The notes under the pieces were generated by a model. That model saw only the letters and a program-made list of their open reading frames with translations. It had not been told where the DNA came from and ran no database searches. The position numbers were made by a program, and so were the translations under genes. Positions 43,201 through 54,991 of a DNA stretch of 64,000 nt are shown one piece after another. Numbering within the stretch: position 1 is the stretch's first letter; each line of letters opens with the position of its first letter. The DNA is from Dictyophora rubrovolvata (Eukaryota > Basidiomycota > Agaricomycetes > Phallales > Phallaceae): the NCBI GenBank assembly GCA_029959195.1, contig CP114121.1:186001-250000 (forward strand), read 5' to 3'.

Positions 43201-45763
43201 GCTCGCACGATTTGCATCGGAGAGAGGATCGGCTATAAATACAATATGGGATCACAAAGCGGTTGGTCATTTAATTCGAAAAAAAAAGCGGAAAGTAAGG
43301 GCTCTAACCGTGTCATTTGGAGTGTTCGACCCAAGGGTATCAACACCTGAATGTAAGCCGCCCCAATTCCTGAGCAGTGAGCCGAAAAACAACTCATTCT
43401 GCGGGTAGGGGGACAGTGAAGGTTAGCGCAACCCCGGGACGGAGTAAAGGGTCACGATATCCTACAATCCACAATCAGTATAACAGGATGCTTCATACCA
43501 GCTGCAATAGTGAGAGGGTGGCGTTGGTTTAGTCGAGTTCCCTTGCATTCTGTTATTTATTTATGTTTATTTGCATCGTTAATGGTGAATCTATTTTTAT
43601 TCAACTCACTCCATATTTAAGCTTCAAGGTCCGCCTCGGATTCAGTTGATGCACCGCTATAATTTTTCATCAGTGTGTACAATCAGTACTAGTACTGTTT
43701 CCCTCTTTTCATAAGCCCTTTCGCCAACCAATTCCATGCGTTTTGCTCCATGTCTTGGTATCTACTAACCGACAAACCAACCTTGTGGGACATGATGGCG
43801 GCAAGTGAAGACTGGCATCTACGGCAGTAGATGCACATGTACTATACTGCGTGTGGGTACTGTGTTAATGGCTGTGCTGCCCTATCCAGGGCTAGTTTCG
43901 GGCGAAAATGAAATTCCTTTTCAATTCCAGCTACTCGTGATTACTAAATCTCGAGTGATCTACCATAACTATGAGCCCGACTATGGGGTCACAAGGATCG
44001 CATCGTTCCATGGTGATATATTAAAATCCGGGATCCATCGCGCGCATCTGCTTTTTTGTGAAAAATCCCCCTTCCGATCGGGTGGTTGTTTGAGGTACAT
44101 CAATTGAGCGCCATTACTGGTGGCGGGAATTGGTGGTAATTTCTTATTCAACATCCCCCCAAATGGTTAGTCCATCGGCGACATATCTGGAGAGCAAAGC
44201 CAAGTAAGTACAATAATGTAAACGTGGATACATATCTCATCAATTATCAGATACCGAATCTTCTCCATGTCTTCCGCTCTTCGGCTTTTTATCCTACCAC
44301 CACTGGATAGTTGGTAAATGGGCAAACCCGCCCAGTGATGGATTGTTCGACCCTCCATATGAGATGCTGCAATTACAGTGGTAGCTGTTGTAACCAGGGT
44401 ATTGTGTACTCCCCTAATTTTGAATATCTTTTCTTTGGCACGGATCTCTACAGACTTTCAGCTCTCCGGATCCAACGTCCTGCCTGTTTTAAGGGTGACA
44501 TGTTAATCGGACCATCCACCACACCAGACGTTCTTTGGAACGCAACAGTCCGAGTTCATTCTCGCTTGATTAACGACTTCTTCAGAGAAAAAGACTATCA
44601 TTCTACTATCATTCTATAACAGCCGAAGTTGTTAACATTTCTGTTCTCAATGAGTCATCGACGGGTGTTCCCAGTTTAGCAAAAAAACAGCTCAGAGACG
44701 ATCCTTTAACGTTCTTCAAGTTTAATGCCAGAGAAGGAAAGAAGTTTGGGGGAAAAAGGCAAAACTCAATTGATTTGCATAGCCTCCTTGATAATTAACG
44801 TGAACCTGTTCGATATTTTTCTTGTTAGTCCTCCAGCAAAAAACAAATTTATTTGTGGCATGATTGGTCATTTGAGCTCAAGGGACGTCGCTAGACGCCT
44901 CTGAGTTGACAGCTGCTCTAGAAGTCATGGTAGTGTTTTTTTTATTCTCAAACTTTCAAATCCATGACACTGCAACGCCGAATACTAGGTATAATTATTT
45001 CTAGACTGTAACAGCATCACTGCCTAATGGGTTATTAGGGATTTGACTATATACACTTTCTTTGGTAAAATGGACTTCCACTGGCAGTCTAAGCTGATTG
45101 GCACAAGATCATTTAAGGCACTTTATGACCCGAAGACCCCCTTCAAGTTCACGGTTTTTATTTATAGAAATTATGCATGATTTAGCGCGCATGAGTCTGA
45201 TTGATATTGAGACTTGATTGAAACATAAATGCCTTTTCTGGTCAAACTACCCGATCGAGCTCAATCGACCAATGCTCGGGTGCAGGGAACTCACGCGGTG
45301 CCCCCCACGGATAGGGGCTCAAAGGGATAATGATCTGACTTCTTTTTCTTTCGTGTTACGTAAATGGATTCTGGCTCAAACCATCTAATCTGTTTTAGGG
45401 AATTAGGGAATGATCAGAAGTAGACTCGGTTATTCGTGAGGAACGGCGTGGCCATTGCCAAAGCACGGAATGAATTGAGAAATGTAATTGCGAGTATTCC
45501 TTGTTGTTTGATGGATAATTCCAATTTTTCTAGGCTACACGGCATGCGGAACTCGAGGCCATTGATCAGATATTCACCGATCCTCAATTGACACCACCAG
45601 ATCGCTCTCCACTCTGACACTGTTCTTTATGCAACTGTGGAGCCCTGTATCATGTGTGCATCAAAGAGGTTTATCCTATATGACTGCACTTGACCGTCGG
45701 ACTTCTTCGCCGCCTTAGCCATTTAAATAACGATCTCGAGCGCCAGTGCATCTCTTTTGGGTA
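43201..45763. other. Long region without a supported gene
   Basis: About 2.5 kb of mostly AT-rich sequence. Frames of about 100 codons at 43805-44107 and 44311-44619 (plus) and 45414-45620 (minus) have no recognisable domain. No long repeats were seen until the element at 45764. Confidence 0.4.
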
Positions 45764-45972
45764 CACGCCCAGCGAGAAATGTCGCCATTAATGGGACCTA
45801 TGGATTGGGCTCTGAATCGCCACCAATTTGGTACCATTTCAGTACTGACTTCATTTCGTTTTGGCTAGCCGAGACTAACCGAGACTAACCGATGCGATGA
45901 CATAAGACATTGGTGGCGATTCAGAGCCCAATCCATAGGTCCCATTAATGGCGACATTTCTCGCTGGGCGTG
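45764..45972. mobile_element. TA-flanked MITE with 64-bp perfect inverted repeats
   Basis: CACGCCCAGCGAGAAATGTC starts at 45764 and its exact complement ends at 45972. The two arms are 64 bp each with no mismatch and surround 81 bp that include a tandem GAGACTAACC. The element is flanked on both sides by TA (45762-45763 and 45973-45974), the target duplication of Tc1/mariner-type transposons. It has no coding capacity, so it would depend on a transposase elsewhere. Identical arms suggest recent movement or recent repair of the hairpin. Confidence 0.85.
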
Positions 45973-46219
45973 TATGACAATCAATACATCCCATTACATA
46001 ATAATACCGTACTATACGCGTCGCTTATGCAGAGGACATCATTTTTTTAAATAATCGCCATCATAAGGTCTTATTTCGCTACAGATCTTGACCCAAGCGC
46101 CCGTCACCGGGGAGTGTACTATAGGTGTTATAATGGCTGTGCCCGACTATGTGTTTTTACAGTATATAAAATAGCATCTTGCTAACGAAAGCCATAACGT
46201 TCAAGGCTCTGACGTAGCA

Positions 46220-46679
46220 ATGCCTCCTCCATCGAGCCTTTCTCATTTTATCTATCAAGTATGCACTCCTCCTCATGTTTCTTTCGCAGTAAACCACCTT
46301 CCCCAGTCTCCTGACCAGGGTGGTTGTTTTATATGCGGGTGTATCGTCTCCAGTCGCAACTGGATACGACATATATATGATCACTTCAATCACAGGCCCT
46401 ATATCTGCAACTGGTATGTCTAGACTTTTTCCATGTGATGAGTTAGCTTGTGAATATAGGTACTCATTTTAGTGGCCGTCAATTTATATCCTTGGCTAAT
46501 GCCCGGCGCCATTGCCGGACAGTCATTCCTAGTCATCCATGCATTTTTTGGTCTGTATATTCTATTATTTTTTTGTCTTCATTACCATAACTCATCCATT
46601 TTGAATATATTGATATAGTGGCCGTCTCTTTGGACGGAGGGATGGCCGAAATGTACACCAGTCAACGTGTCTTTATTGA
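46220..46679 (+). CDS. Small C2H2-like zinc-finger protein, three exons
   Basis: Exons 46220-46413, 46473-46550 and 46619-46679 are joined by introns of 59 and 68 nt. The protein is about 110 residues. It starts MPPPSSLSHFIYQV; then come CFICGCIVSSRNWIRHIYDH, RPYICN joined to CGRQFISLANARRHCRTV, and HPCIF joined to CGRLFGRRDGRNVHQSTC, then LY and a TGA. Each intron splits a Cys codon (TG/T) and each following exon begins TGGCCGTC, so the second and third modules share an exon design. Fingers are of the Cx(1-2)CG(R) type with terminal H/C ligands, similar to ligand patterns in the larger C2H2 gene at 40515-41478. Nuclear or DNA-binding function is inferred only from the fold. Individual exons are short, so the gene is easily missed. 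Confidence 0.7.
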
Positions 46680-49600
46680 CTATAAACTTGCCAAAGGTTT
46701 TTAATAGATGTTTTATAAGGAAGAATTTATATTGTAATAAAACGGATACGACGATGTTAGACAGGACTTACATCCTTAGCTCCCGGTTCACTTTTTTTGT
46801 TTTATTTGAGATATTTGCACGCAAATTGAGATTGAGATGGCTCGGCTTATTCCGGTGTTATCGAGAGATGTTCTCACGTTGAAACGTGGTCGATATCGGG
46901 TCGGATGTGCGGTCAATGTTCGCATCGTTATTCAACGAATCGTGTCGAAAGCCGAGGTCAACAACAACCTGTCCATGAATCAGAATTCTTTTTTTTTCAT
47001 TTCAATTCTTAGCCTGGTGTTTTATCGGTGCGCCTCAAGCGAAAGAAGAGTTAATCTAACGCGCTTGACGTTATGGGTCTTTCGGATATTATCGCACGAT
47101 AGCATTAAGTTTGATGAAGATGACTCTTTTTCGAAAGCAGTGCCAAGCATTTCTTTGTCGCCTCCTCGAAGCGTTGCGGGACAGGACGCTTGTCTTCTAT
47201 AATGAATGGACTTGTCCTGAATTTTATCCTCTTTCGTGGACCGTAGAGGTGGTCCATACGTTCAAAATGAATCACGTCCTCGCTAGCTAATCGGTTTTAT
47301 TGTTTTTAAAAATAGATGTTCTTAGACGCACCTATGCTGTCAATGATTCTCAAAGCCCGGATTTCCTGAATGGATCCAGTATCCCCGGCGTCTGTGCAAA
47401 GAAATGAGGCAAAAGTACTAATGGAACAATATAATTGAATCAGTATGCTGTACTTACCATATCGAGAAAAAATCCTGCAGAGGTGAAACCAACGGAGGAT
47501 ATATGTACATCATGGTACGTAGCAACCTAATAGACTCGCGCCGGTATCTCTGGGATGAAAAATCATGTAGACGCTAGTCCGGATGGAATGGGATCGACTG
47601 TACCAAACTTTACGATGATGTAGCTATTGAATTTTGAATAAAAAGGCTTGTATCAGTTTCAAGCAGTAAAATGGCCAACGCGCGCCTTCATGACAGGATG
47701 GTTTAGCTGTTGGAATAAGTTTAGATTGATTCGTGAAAACACTGACAAGTAGTTTTACGGTCCCTTCGTGATTTGGCTGTTAAGTATGGACAACGCGCGC
47801 ATCTTTACATAACGTTTTCACATTCGGCCGCTGCTGGTCCATGATGCCCAAATTCAACGTCTCACTACTGCTAATTTTCAACCACCATCATCAATTTTTT
47901 CCTTTTTCATTTCTTCTTGTGCTCAATATACATATGTCAATCAATCTCATGTCTGATATTTCGCTCATTTTGGTCGGCAGTAGTAAATACATGCAATGGC
48001 TGGTAAGATCATTTCGACATATACACCCACCTCGGGCTCACTTCTAGCCCACTTCTAGGCGGGAGATTATAGTCGGGTTTTCCAGGGTGGCCGATGCCTC
48101 TAGCCAAGCTTCAAACTCGGTTCCGCTATACAAGGATGATCTGGAGGTCTTTCTTATCATATGAACCTGTTTGCAAAGATACCTTGTCCGTCGACGAAGG
48201 GTCCGTTCCACGCGCCGGATCCTCAAGGATGACAGAAAAAGGAGACGTCCTTATGTTGTTTGCTGAACTCGATCCCTGGCATATGGAATTTGATGCCGAG
48301 TCCTGACGATGGCGATGCTGATCACGATACAAGTGGTTCCGGACTTGGTGCTTGGGATCCTGGCGATGATGATGACTTTGGGTTCGGCTGAAGGTGAAGG
48401 GTGCTACCTGCTGCCTGTTGAGGCTGATGTTTTCAGGCGCTGCTTCCGAACTTGAGGAAACCGATGAGGGCGACGTTATAACGAAACATAGGGTATGTCA
48501 GTTGAATATGGATTATGAGTCTGAAAAGAATATGGAGATGTGGATCAAACGACAGACAGAATATCTGCCCCATTTCCCATACTGAGGTCGAGGAAGGTGT
48601 ATGAGCTTCATAGTAGCTGATTGAGATCGATGACAAGTTGTCCTTTTGGCGCTCACCGCTTACCACTGTTCGCATACTTCCGTATGATGACTCTCGCTTT
48701 GGAGCATAGCCGTCCTTACTATAGTTGATCAATTTCAATTGATTCGAAAAATCTTCTTCGAGACGTACCTATACTAATTTTTCAGAATCCAACATTCGTC
48801 CCGATTATGTTGAATGGCCCTTGATTCAAAACCGGCGCAATTGACATAGAAATCCTGAGCCTATGAGGCACAGGTATTAATGGAACACAATCGAATCAGT
48901 ATGCTGCCCCTATCATATCGAGAAGATTGGAGCCTTGCGAAAGGTGAAAGCAACGAAGGGAGATATGTAGTGTGCATCACGGTGCATGTAGCAACCTCGC
49001 ACCGGTATATCCGGGAATGAAAAATCGTGTAGACGCTGACTCGGAATCGATTGTACCGAGCTTTGCGGTGATATCATGTATGTAGGTATTGAATTTTGAA
49101 AGAAGAAGGCTTCGACAAAACTCACATGTTGTACAATAAGCTTCAAGAACACGACAGCAAAATGGCCAGCGCGCGCCATTATTAGTTCAAGTTCTCACAA
49201 TGGATGCCATAGACATTGAGCGGGTGACAGGTCTCAGTTTGAATCCGGGGTTACGAGAACACCGACTACATACACCAAAAGATGAACATAGTACTTATAC
49301 ATAGAGATAGTAACAAGTATCAAAATGAATTTGCGGCAATCCCGGTGTAAATTTAGCCATCACGTGACTCACTCTTTCTTTTCGCCCTTTCCTGGGCTTC
49401 CATTTTAGCCTTTATTTAAAATTTCGTCCCTTTTTTTTTTGGTGTATATAGTTGTCGCTGTCGCTGTCGCCGTCGTCGCCGTCGGTCACCTTCACACGTT
49501 CGCCTTCATTCGCCTTTTGCCGGCTCTCGGATCTTCCGCCGCCTTTTTCTCTCGTAATCTTTTACTTTGTGCACTTTTCTTGTCTTGTCGACACAGAAGC

Positions 49601-49689
49601 TGTACAAAAAAAGACTACGCGTAACAGCAAGCGCGTAGCATTACCCATAACTCGTTCTTTATATCTGCCCTTTTACATAATAGACAGCT
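46680..49689. other. Region with a local direct duplication, no clear gene
   Basis: A 121-codon plus frame (46837-47202) and minus frames at 48433-48738 and 48913-49179 have no recognisable domain. The strongest structure is the direct repeat listed separately. Around 48220-48400 a Asp/Gly-rich plus-strand frame may be a coding remnant. Confidence 0.35.
47320..49190. repeat. Direct repeat: 47320-47700 and 48750-49190
   Basis: The two segments share blocks in the same order: GAATCAGTATGCTG, CATATCGAGAA, GTAGCAACCT, GAATGAAAAATC-TGTAGACGC type sequence, TATTGAATTTTGAA and AAAATGGCCA-CGCGCGCC. On the minus strand they resemble a small intron-containing coding unit (copy 2 frame 48913-49179 begins MARAGHFAVVFLKLIVQHV), but frames are not shared between the copies, so both may be decayed. 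Confidence 0.6.
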
Positions 49690-49817
49690 AATTTACCTCA
49701 AGCGCAACTGTTAAGCACAAGCTCACTCCCTCTACATTCACATTCTCTTTTCTTTCCGACTATTTTATTTCTTTCACTTTTCTCTTTCACTCTCCTCATT
49801 GTCATCCCTCCAAAAGA
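49690..49817 (+). promoter_or_regulatory. Pyrimidine-rich leader
   Basis: A long CT-rich tract (CTCTTTTCTTTCC and similar) runs up to the ATG at 49818, the usual look of fungal core promoters and transcription start regions that lack a clear TATA box. A GTCGCT/GTCGCC repeat sits further upstream at 49451-49490. Confidence 0.45.
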
Positions 49818-52800
49818 ATGTCCGACATTGCGCAGGTCCTTGTTCCCTCGATTTCCACGACACCACCAGACCCAGACCTAGACCCAGATCCAGCAAACCC
49901 ATCTCACTCAAGCCCGTATCAAAATCCAGACTTTCATGAACACAATCTGTCCACGTTATCCACAGCCCAATCCCAGTCTTCTTCATCACAGCCACCGGCA
50001 TCGATCACAGCTGTCATCCAACCAGAAGAATCCCAGTCTGCCGCTGCAGTTGCTGTATCAGTACACCCGCATCAGCCAGCTCAGACATCTACTCTATCAG
50101 CTGTATCAACGGTATCGTCGTCATCGGAGCAAGGGCCATCAACTCCTGAATGGGGTCGCAATTTCTGGGTTACCCTCGTCGATCCTCAGGTTTGTCCTAC
50201 CATAACAACCAAATTGGACGTTTATAGAATTCTAACCCCTTTATTTTTTTTTGTAGTCAGGAAGTCAGTTTTACGCCTGTCCTTCCACTGGTGAAACTAC
50301 TTGGGATGCTCCAGTCGGTCATTTTGTGTACGCAATTTGCAACAGAAAACCGTTGTTTCGGTCTGCTAATTCAGATTCTATTTGCAATTCAGGCTCCCGC
50401 CTTCATCAGAAGGAGAATGGTGGGAATTACTCGATGAAACGAGAGGTGGAATATCATATTACTATCATACGAAAACGGGAGAAACCACGTGGGATAAGCC
50501 AGATGGGTTTGTTATCCCTCTAGGGGTCGTGCAGGTAGGTGTACCTATATTGCTGCCTTTTTGACTAAGAAGGCGTTTAAAAATTCAACCTTTAGAATAC
50601 AACGCTGGGAAGAAGACTGTCGCAATCGACAAGACGTCATTCTCAGCTCTTTCCTGCCCAATCCCAGCAATCTCAATCCGACCATTCTCAACCTCAACCT
50701 CAATCTTCTCAGTCTCAATCTCCCCATCCCCACTCTCATTCTCATGCTTCCTCGCCGTCATCTTATAAACCCCGCCGCACGCAGCGTCATCCACATCTCC
50801 ATGTTCATGGTCATCACGGCCCACCGTCAATTATAAGCGAACGGACGGAGGAGGTAACGGAAGATGCAGGGTTAAGCAGCGGTTGGGAAAAGGAAAATCA
50901 CGATCAAAGACGAGAAAAGAGTCGAGAGAGAGAAAGAGAAAAAGACAGGGATAGAGCGCGTACACCCACTAAACAACAACAACAACAACAACGTTCAGCG
51001 ACATTGACGCCGACACGTCAAGCTTCGAGTGCGTCGACGTCTTCTCGTCATTATCAACAGCATCATCAACAGCATCAGCATCAACGTCCTTCGCCCTCTC
51101 GCACACGTACGAAATCTCAGCCTAACTCGGGTTCTGGATCAGCGTCGTCGTCATCGTCTATTCCGGGACCAGGTCAAAGTCTAACTGCCGCTGCAGAGTA
51201 TATCGTTTCGGGAAATCTAAATGCCAATTCCAAAGACAACACGTCATCGCGCGTTTCGAACTCGCGAAAGTCAAGACAGAATGGGTTTGTTGAAGAGGGT
51301 TTTAGTCCCACTGCGTCGTCTTCTCCTGTTCGAAGACCTGTTACCGCTTCAGAGTCCCGTCCTTCCATGCCGTCAACTTCAACTTCAGCTTCAACTTCAA
51401 CTTTATCTCAACATCCTCTTCCATCGTCATCCCTTACCAGTGCTATTATCCCTGAATTCTCCAAACTGCGCAAAATAGCATCTACCACGGGTGCGACGGG
51501 TGTAGGAGTCGGAACGGGAACATCTCTAGCTTTAATGCATGCCGGTGTAGATGGTGAGAAAATTTTTTCGTTTCTGCGAATCTCCCTTTTTCATGATTTT
51601 GGTGCTTACCTTTGAGAGGTGCAGCAAACTCGCGTCAAAGGACGTTTTCTACTCTTCCTCGTGTACAACTTCAATCTCGATCTTTTAGTGCTTCGACGCC
51701 GCCTTCTAGTGTTGTTCATAATGTGAATGGGAAGAGGGATAGACGGAATACGGGTATGGGTGATGGAGGTAACAGTGGTGGTGGGGTCGGGAAATTGGTT
51801 ATCAGTCCGCCTGTTTTGGATATCGGTATGTTGGTTGTTGTTGTTGTTGTTTTATGTTTTCTTGATTTCACTTTTCCCCCCTCTTTCTACAGAGAAAACG
51901 TTGGCAATGTCGCCGATGCACTTGGGAGATGCGGGTGCGCCGATTCACGTACACCTTAACAGTCCTATTACGCCGAGCTTTTATTCTTTTTCGGGCGGTA
52001 ATGGCGAAAGAGGAAGAATGTCGTCTTCTGAACAGGATCGAGGAGGAGGAGGAACTAGTTCAGGACCTGGTTCACCTGTAAGAGGTGAACGCAAGCCGGA
52101 TTCACCTGCCGGGTTGAATGGCAATGGGTCTATAAATGGACACGGACATGGGCATTACCCGGATCTCAATAACAATATCAATCTAAACTCGAATGTATCG
52201 ATTAAACGGCTCAGTACAGGCCCGCATCCTCTTTTGCCGCGCGAGCTTGTATCGGACATTCAACGATTCGCGCAATCGGATTTTGCGAAGAAGTATTTTG
52301 CGACGCATAAGGAGGGGATTTTTTTCAAGACGCGGATACCGCTTGAGAAGATGATGTCGTGGCAGAAGGTAAGGCGCTTGGCAACAATCACCATGAGAAG
52401 TGTCTGACCTTGGTCTCTTTTTGAATAGGCACCGTTGGCACAACCGCTGCTTTTGACGCCGAAATTGCATCATAAGGATGCTACGAAAGCGTTCAAGTCG
52501 ATTCAGCGCATTATGGGCGATAGAGATCGAGATCGCTCACCTTCTACCATATCAAATGGCAACAACAACACGAACGGCAGCAATCCCACTTCACCACTCG
52601 ACAGCACCTCGAGTCTTTACCATCTTCAATCTTCAACTCAAGCTCTTCTCGAAGAAGAAAGAACCCTTCTACTCGAAGGTATTTCGAAAGGCGAAACACT
52701 GCGAGACGAGATATATTGTCAGGTTATCAAGCAGTTGAGCGGGAATCCGTCTGCGGAGAGTACGTTTAGAGGATGGCAACTTTTTTGTGTGCTGTTGATT

Positions 52801-53875
52801 ACGTTTCCACCGTCGAAGAGCTTTGAACCGTATGTGAGAGGGTATTTGGAGAGTTATGCTGCGGGTGCTGGTGTTGGTGCTGGTGTTGGCGCAGACGCGT
52901 CTACGACGTCTCGAATTGGTTTAATGGCCCGACATTGTTTAACCCGGCTCGACACGATTTCAAAACGCGGACCGAGAGGAAAACCTCCATCGTTACTCGA
53001 GATTGAAATAGCATCCGATGCGGCGTTTAACCCATCCACGTTCGGCGAGCCTCTCATCCGTATATTCAAAATCCAGCAACGCACTTATCCAGCACTTAAA
53101 ATACCGATCGTTCTACCTTTTTTAACTGATGGAATCTTGGCGCTTGGTGGGACGAAATCGGAGGGTATATTTCGCGTTTCTGGAGACGCCGAGCTCGTTT
53201 CCGAGTTGAGATTACGCATCGACCGAGGGGTTTATACTTTGGAAGGGATAGACGATCCGCACGTTTTAGCATCTCTTTTTAAACTATGGTTGCGGGAGTT
53301 GAGAGAGCCGCTTGTTCCCTCTGAGATGTATAATCAGTGTGTGGCGTGCTCGTCTGATCCCGAGCGGTGCGTTGAGATGGTTAAAGCGCTGCCGACGCTC
53401 AACAGGCGGGTTGTGTTGTTCGTTGTTAGCTTTTTGCAGCTCTTTTTGGACGATAGGATTTATAAAGCTACGAAGATGAGTGCGGAGGCGTTAAGTCTTG
53501 TGGTTGCGCCGAATTTGATGAGGTGTGCTAGTGATGTTGTCGGTGTCGTTGTTAATAACGCCAGGTATGAAAAGACTTTTAATGCGCGGCAAGAAAAAAA
53601 AAAATCTTACTTTTCTTTTTTTTAGATACGAGCAACAGTTCATATGTAATCTTCTTCTCCACCTCCGGTGTGGGAAGATTGATCCCGACTATGTTCCTGA
53701 ACATGGTCGTGGTGCTTTGTCGTCTTCGTCTTCTAAAAAATCTAGTAGTCATGGACATGGTGGGCATCATGGACACAACCGAATGCAGCCTTCGGAGTCT
53801 TCTTCTGGTTCTGGTTCGAATACGGGAATGAACGCAAGGAAAGTTTCATCGAAAAGAGAAAGTGGGAAGAGATGA
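49818..53875 (+). CDS. WW-WW-MyTH4-RhoGAP protein (ARHGAP39/Vilse-like)
   Basis: A Rho-family GTPase activating protein of about 1,150-1,200 residues in at least seven exons (exon 1 49818-50189; next 50257-50329; others up to 53875). The first WW domain reads FWVTLVDPQ, SGSQFYACPSTGETTWDAP across intron 1; the second reads EGEWWELLDE, SYYYHTKTGETTWDKPDG. A long Ser/Gln/His-rich disordered linker (50600-52200) follows. The MyTH4 domain starts FAKKYFATHKEGIFFKTRIP and includes GISKGETLRDEIYCQVIKQL and FRGWQLFCVLLITFPPSKSF. The RhoGAP domain has the arginine finger in SEGIFRVSGDAELV and the core LFKLWLRELREPLVPSEMY and LSLVVAPNLMR. The tail is Ser/His-rich and basic. Order and domains match animal ARHGAP39 (Vilse/CrossGAP). 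It should turn off Rac/Cdc42/Rho GTPases in cell-polarity control; WW domains bind Pro-rich partners. A possible AATAAA signal is at 54390. Confidence 0.93.
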
Positions 53876-54991
53876 TGATGATGGTATGGTTGTGGTATGC
53901 GGTTTGGTGAACTTTCTTGCGAAAATGTCATGGGCGTATAGACGTCAATTCTTGGTTTTTTTCTTGCGGTTCACATACCCTTCCGATGGTTTTTTTTTCA
54001 ACTTGATTCCTTTGCCCTCTCTTTTTCTTTTTCTTTTTCTTTTCCCTTTCCCAATCAGTCTCCAAAATCTCGTGTTTTATGTTATCACACGCTATCCATC
54101 CTCCCCCCACCCACTATACACTATACACTATACTATACTAACTATACCTTCGCATTCACTGTATATCGCAAGCTCAGCCAGCCAGCTAGCTATTTTTGCA
54201 TACCTATTTACTTTATATCCTCCACGTCCCATCCAATCATTCATTTTTTATGTACTCACTATTGATTGTATGCAGTCGGACAATTTGACCTGATCTGATT
54301 GTACATGATTCGCGTTTCACACTTTTCCTTTTGGTTTCTGGTCTCGAAGTCTACACTGGTAATTCCCAATTTCCATATTCTAATTTTTTAATAAAAAGCC
54401 ACTTGTATTTCTATGTATATAAAAATTCTATTATAACTGACTATTATTATGCGCAACGATGCCCAGATTGAGTTGACTAGCGAAAGGAAACTGGCCAACG
54501 TATCGTTGTCAACTTGAAATTAAAGGCGTGTGCGTCCCCGGAAATGAGATATGAGGTCAGATTGAATACGGCAAAAGTTAAGAAAAGTCAGCTTGAGGCG
54601 CGAAGGCTCCTTTTTTTCGAAAAAAAAATGATCGGCCTTGACGCCACATGAAGATCGGTTTATTGTTCTCCGGAGCACCTTGCGATAGGATACTGCTTTG
54701 TTGAAGAGGAGGTATGTAGGTTGAAAGCCATGGTTTAGTGACTCGCCCCATTTATAATTGGACACAAACCTCCGCTTAACGTATTGAAGTTTAACTCTAA
54801 ATGATTTCGTAAATTTCGCTAAACCAAACAACAAACAACCCAGAAAGAGGAAATTAGGTTTGGTTAAGTAAATATGGCACAAAAGACCTCGATGTACTAC
54901 ATTTTAAAAGATTCGAAGCAGGGTCAGAACCGACGGGTTATACTTCCTCAGGCTCTCCTTATCTAGAAAGTTGCATATCAAAAATCACAAA
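53876..54991. other. 3' flank of the RhoGAP gene and flank of the STAND gene
   Basis: Contains T-rich CTTTT repeats (54020-54050), a TATACACTATACACTATAC short tandem repeat near 54110-54140 and a possible polyadenylation signal at 54390. From about 54480 the sequence (ACTGGCCAACGTATCGTT) matches 61440 onward, so it belongs to the duplicated block that carries the NACHT-WD40 genes. No gene is supported. Confidence 0.5.

Noticed and set aside
43805-44619. Possible coding frames of about 100 codons
   Set aside because: No recognisable protein, poor codon pattern and no plausible splice joins.
49451-49490. GTCGCT/GTCGCC tandem repeat as a coding feature
   Set aside because: It lies upstream of the start codon and the frame through it has no continuation; treated as simple sequence in the promoter region.
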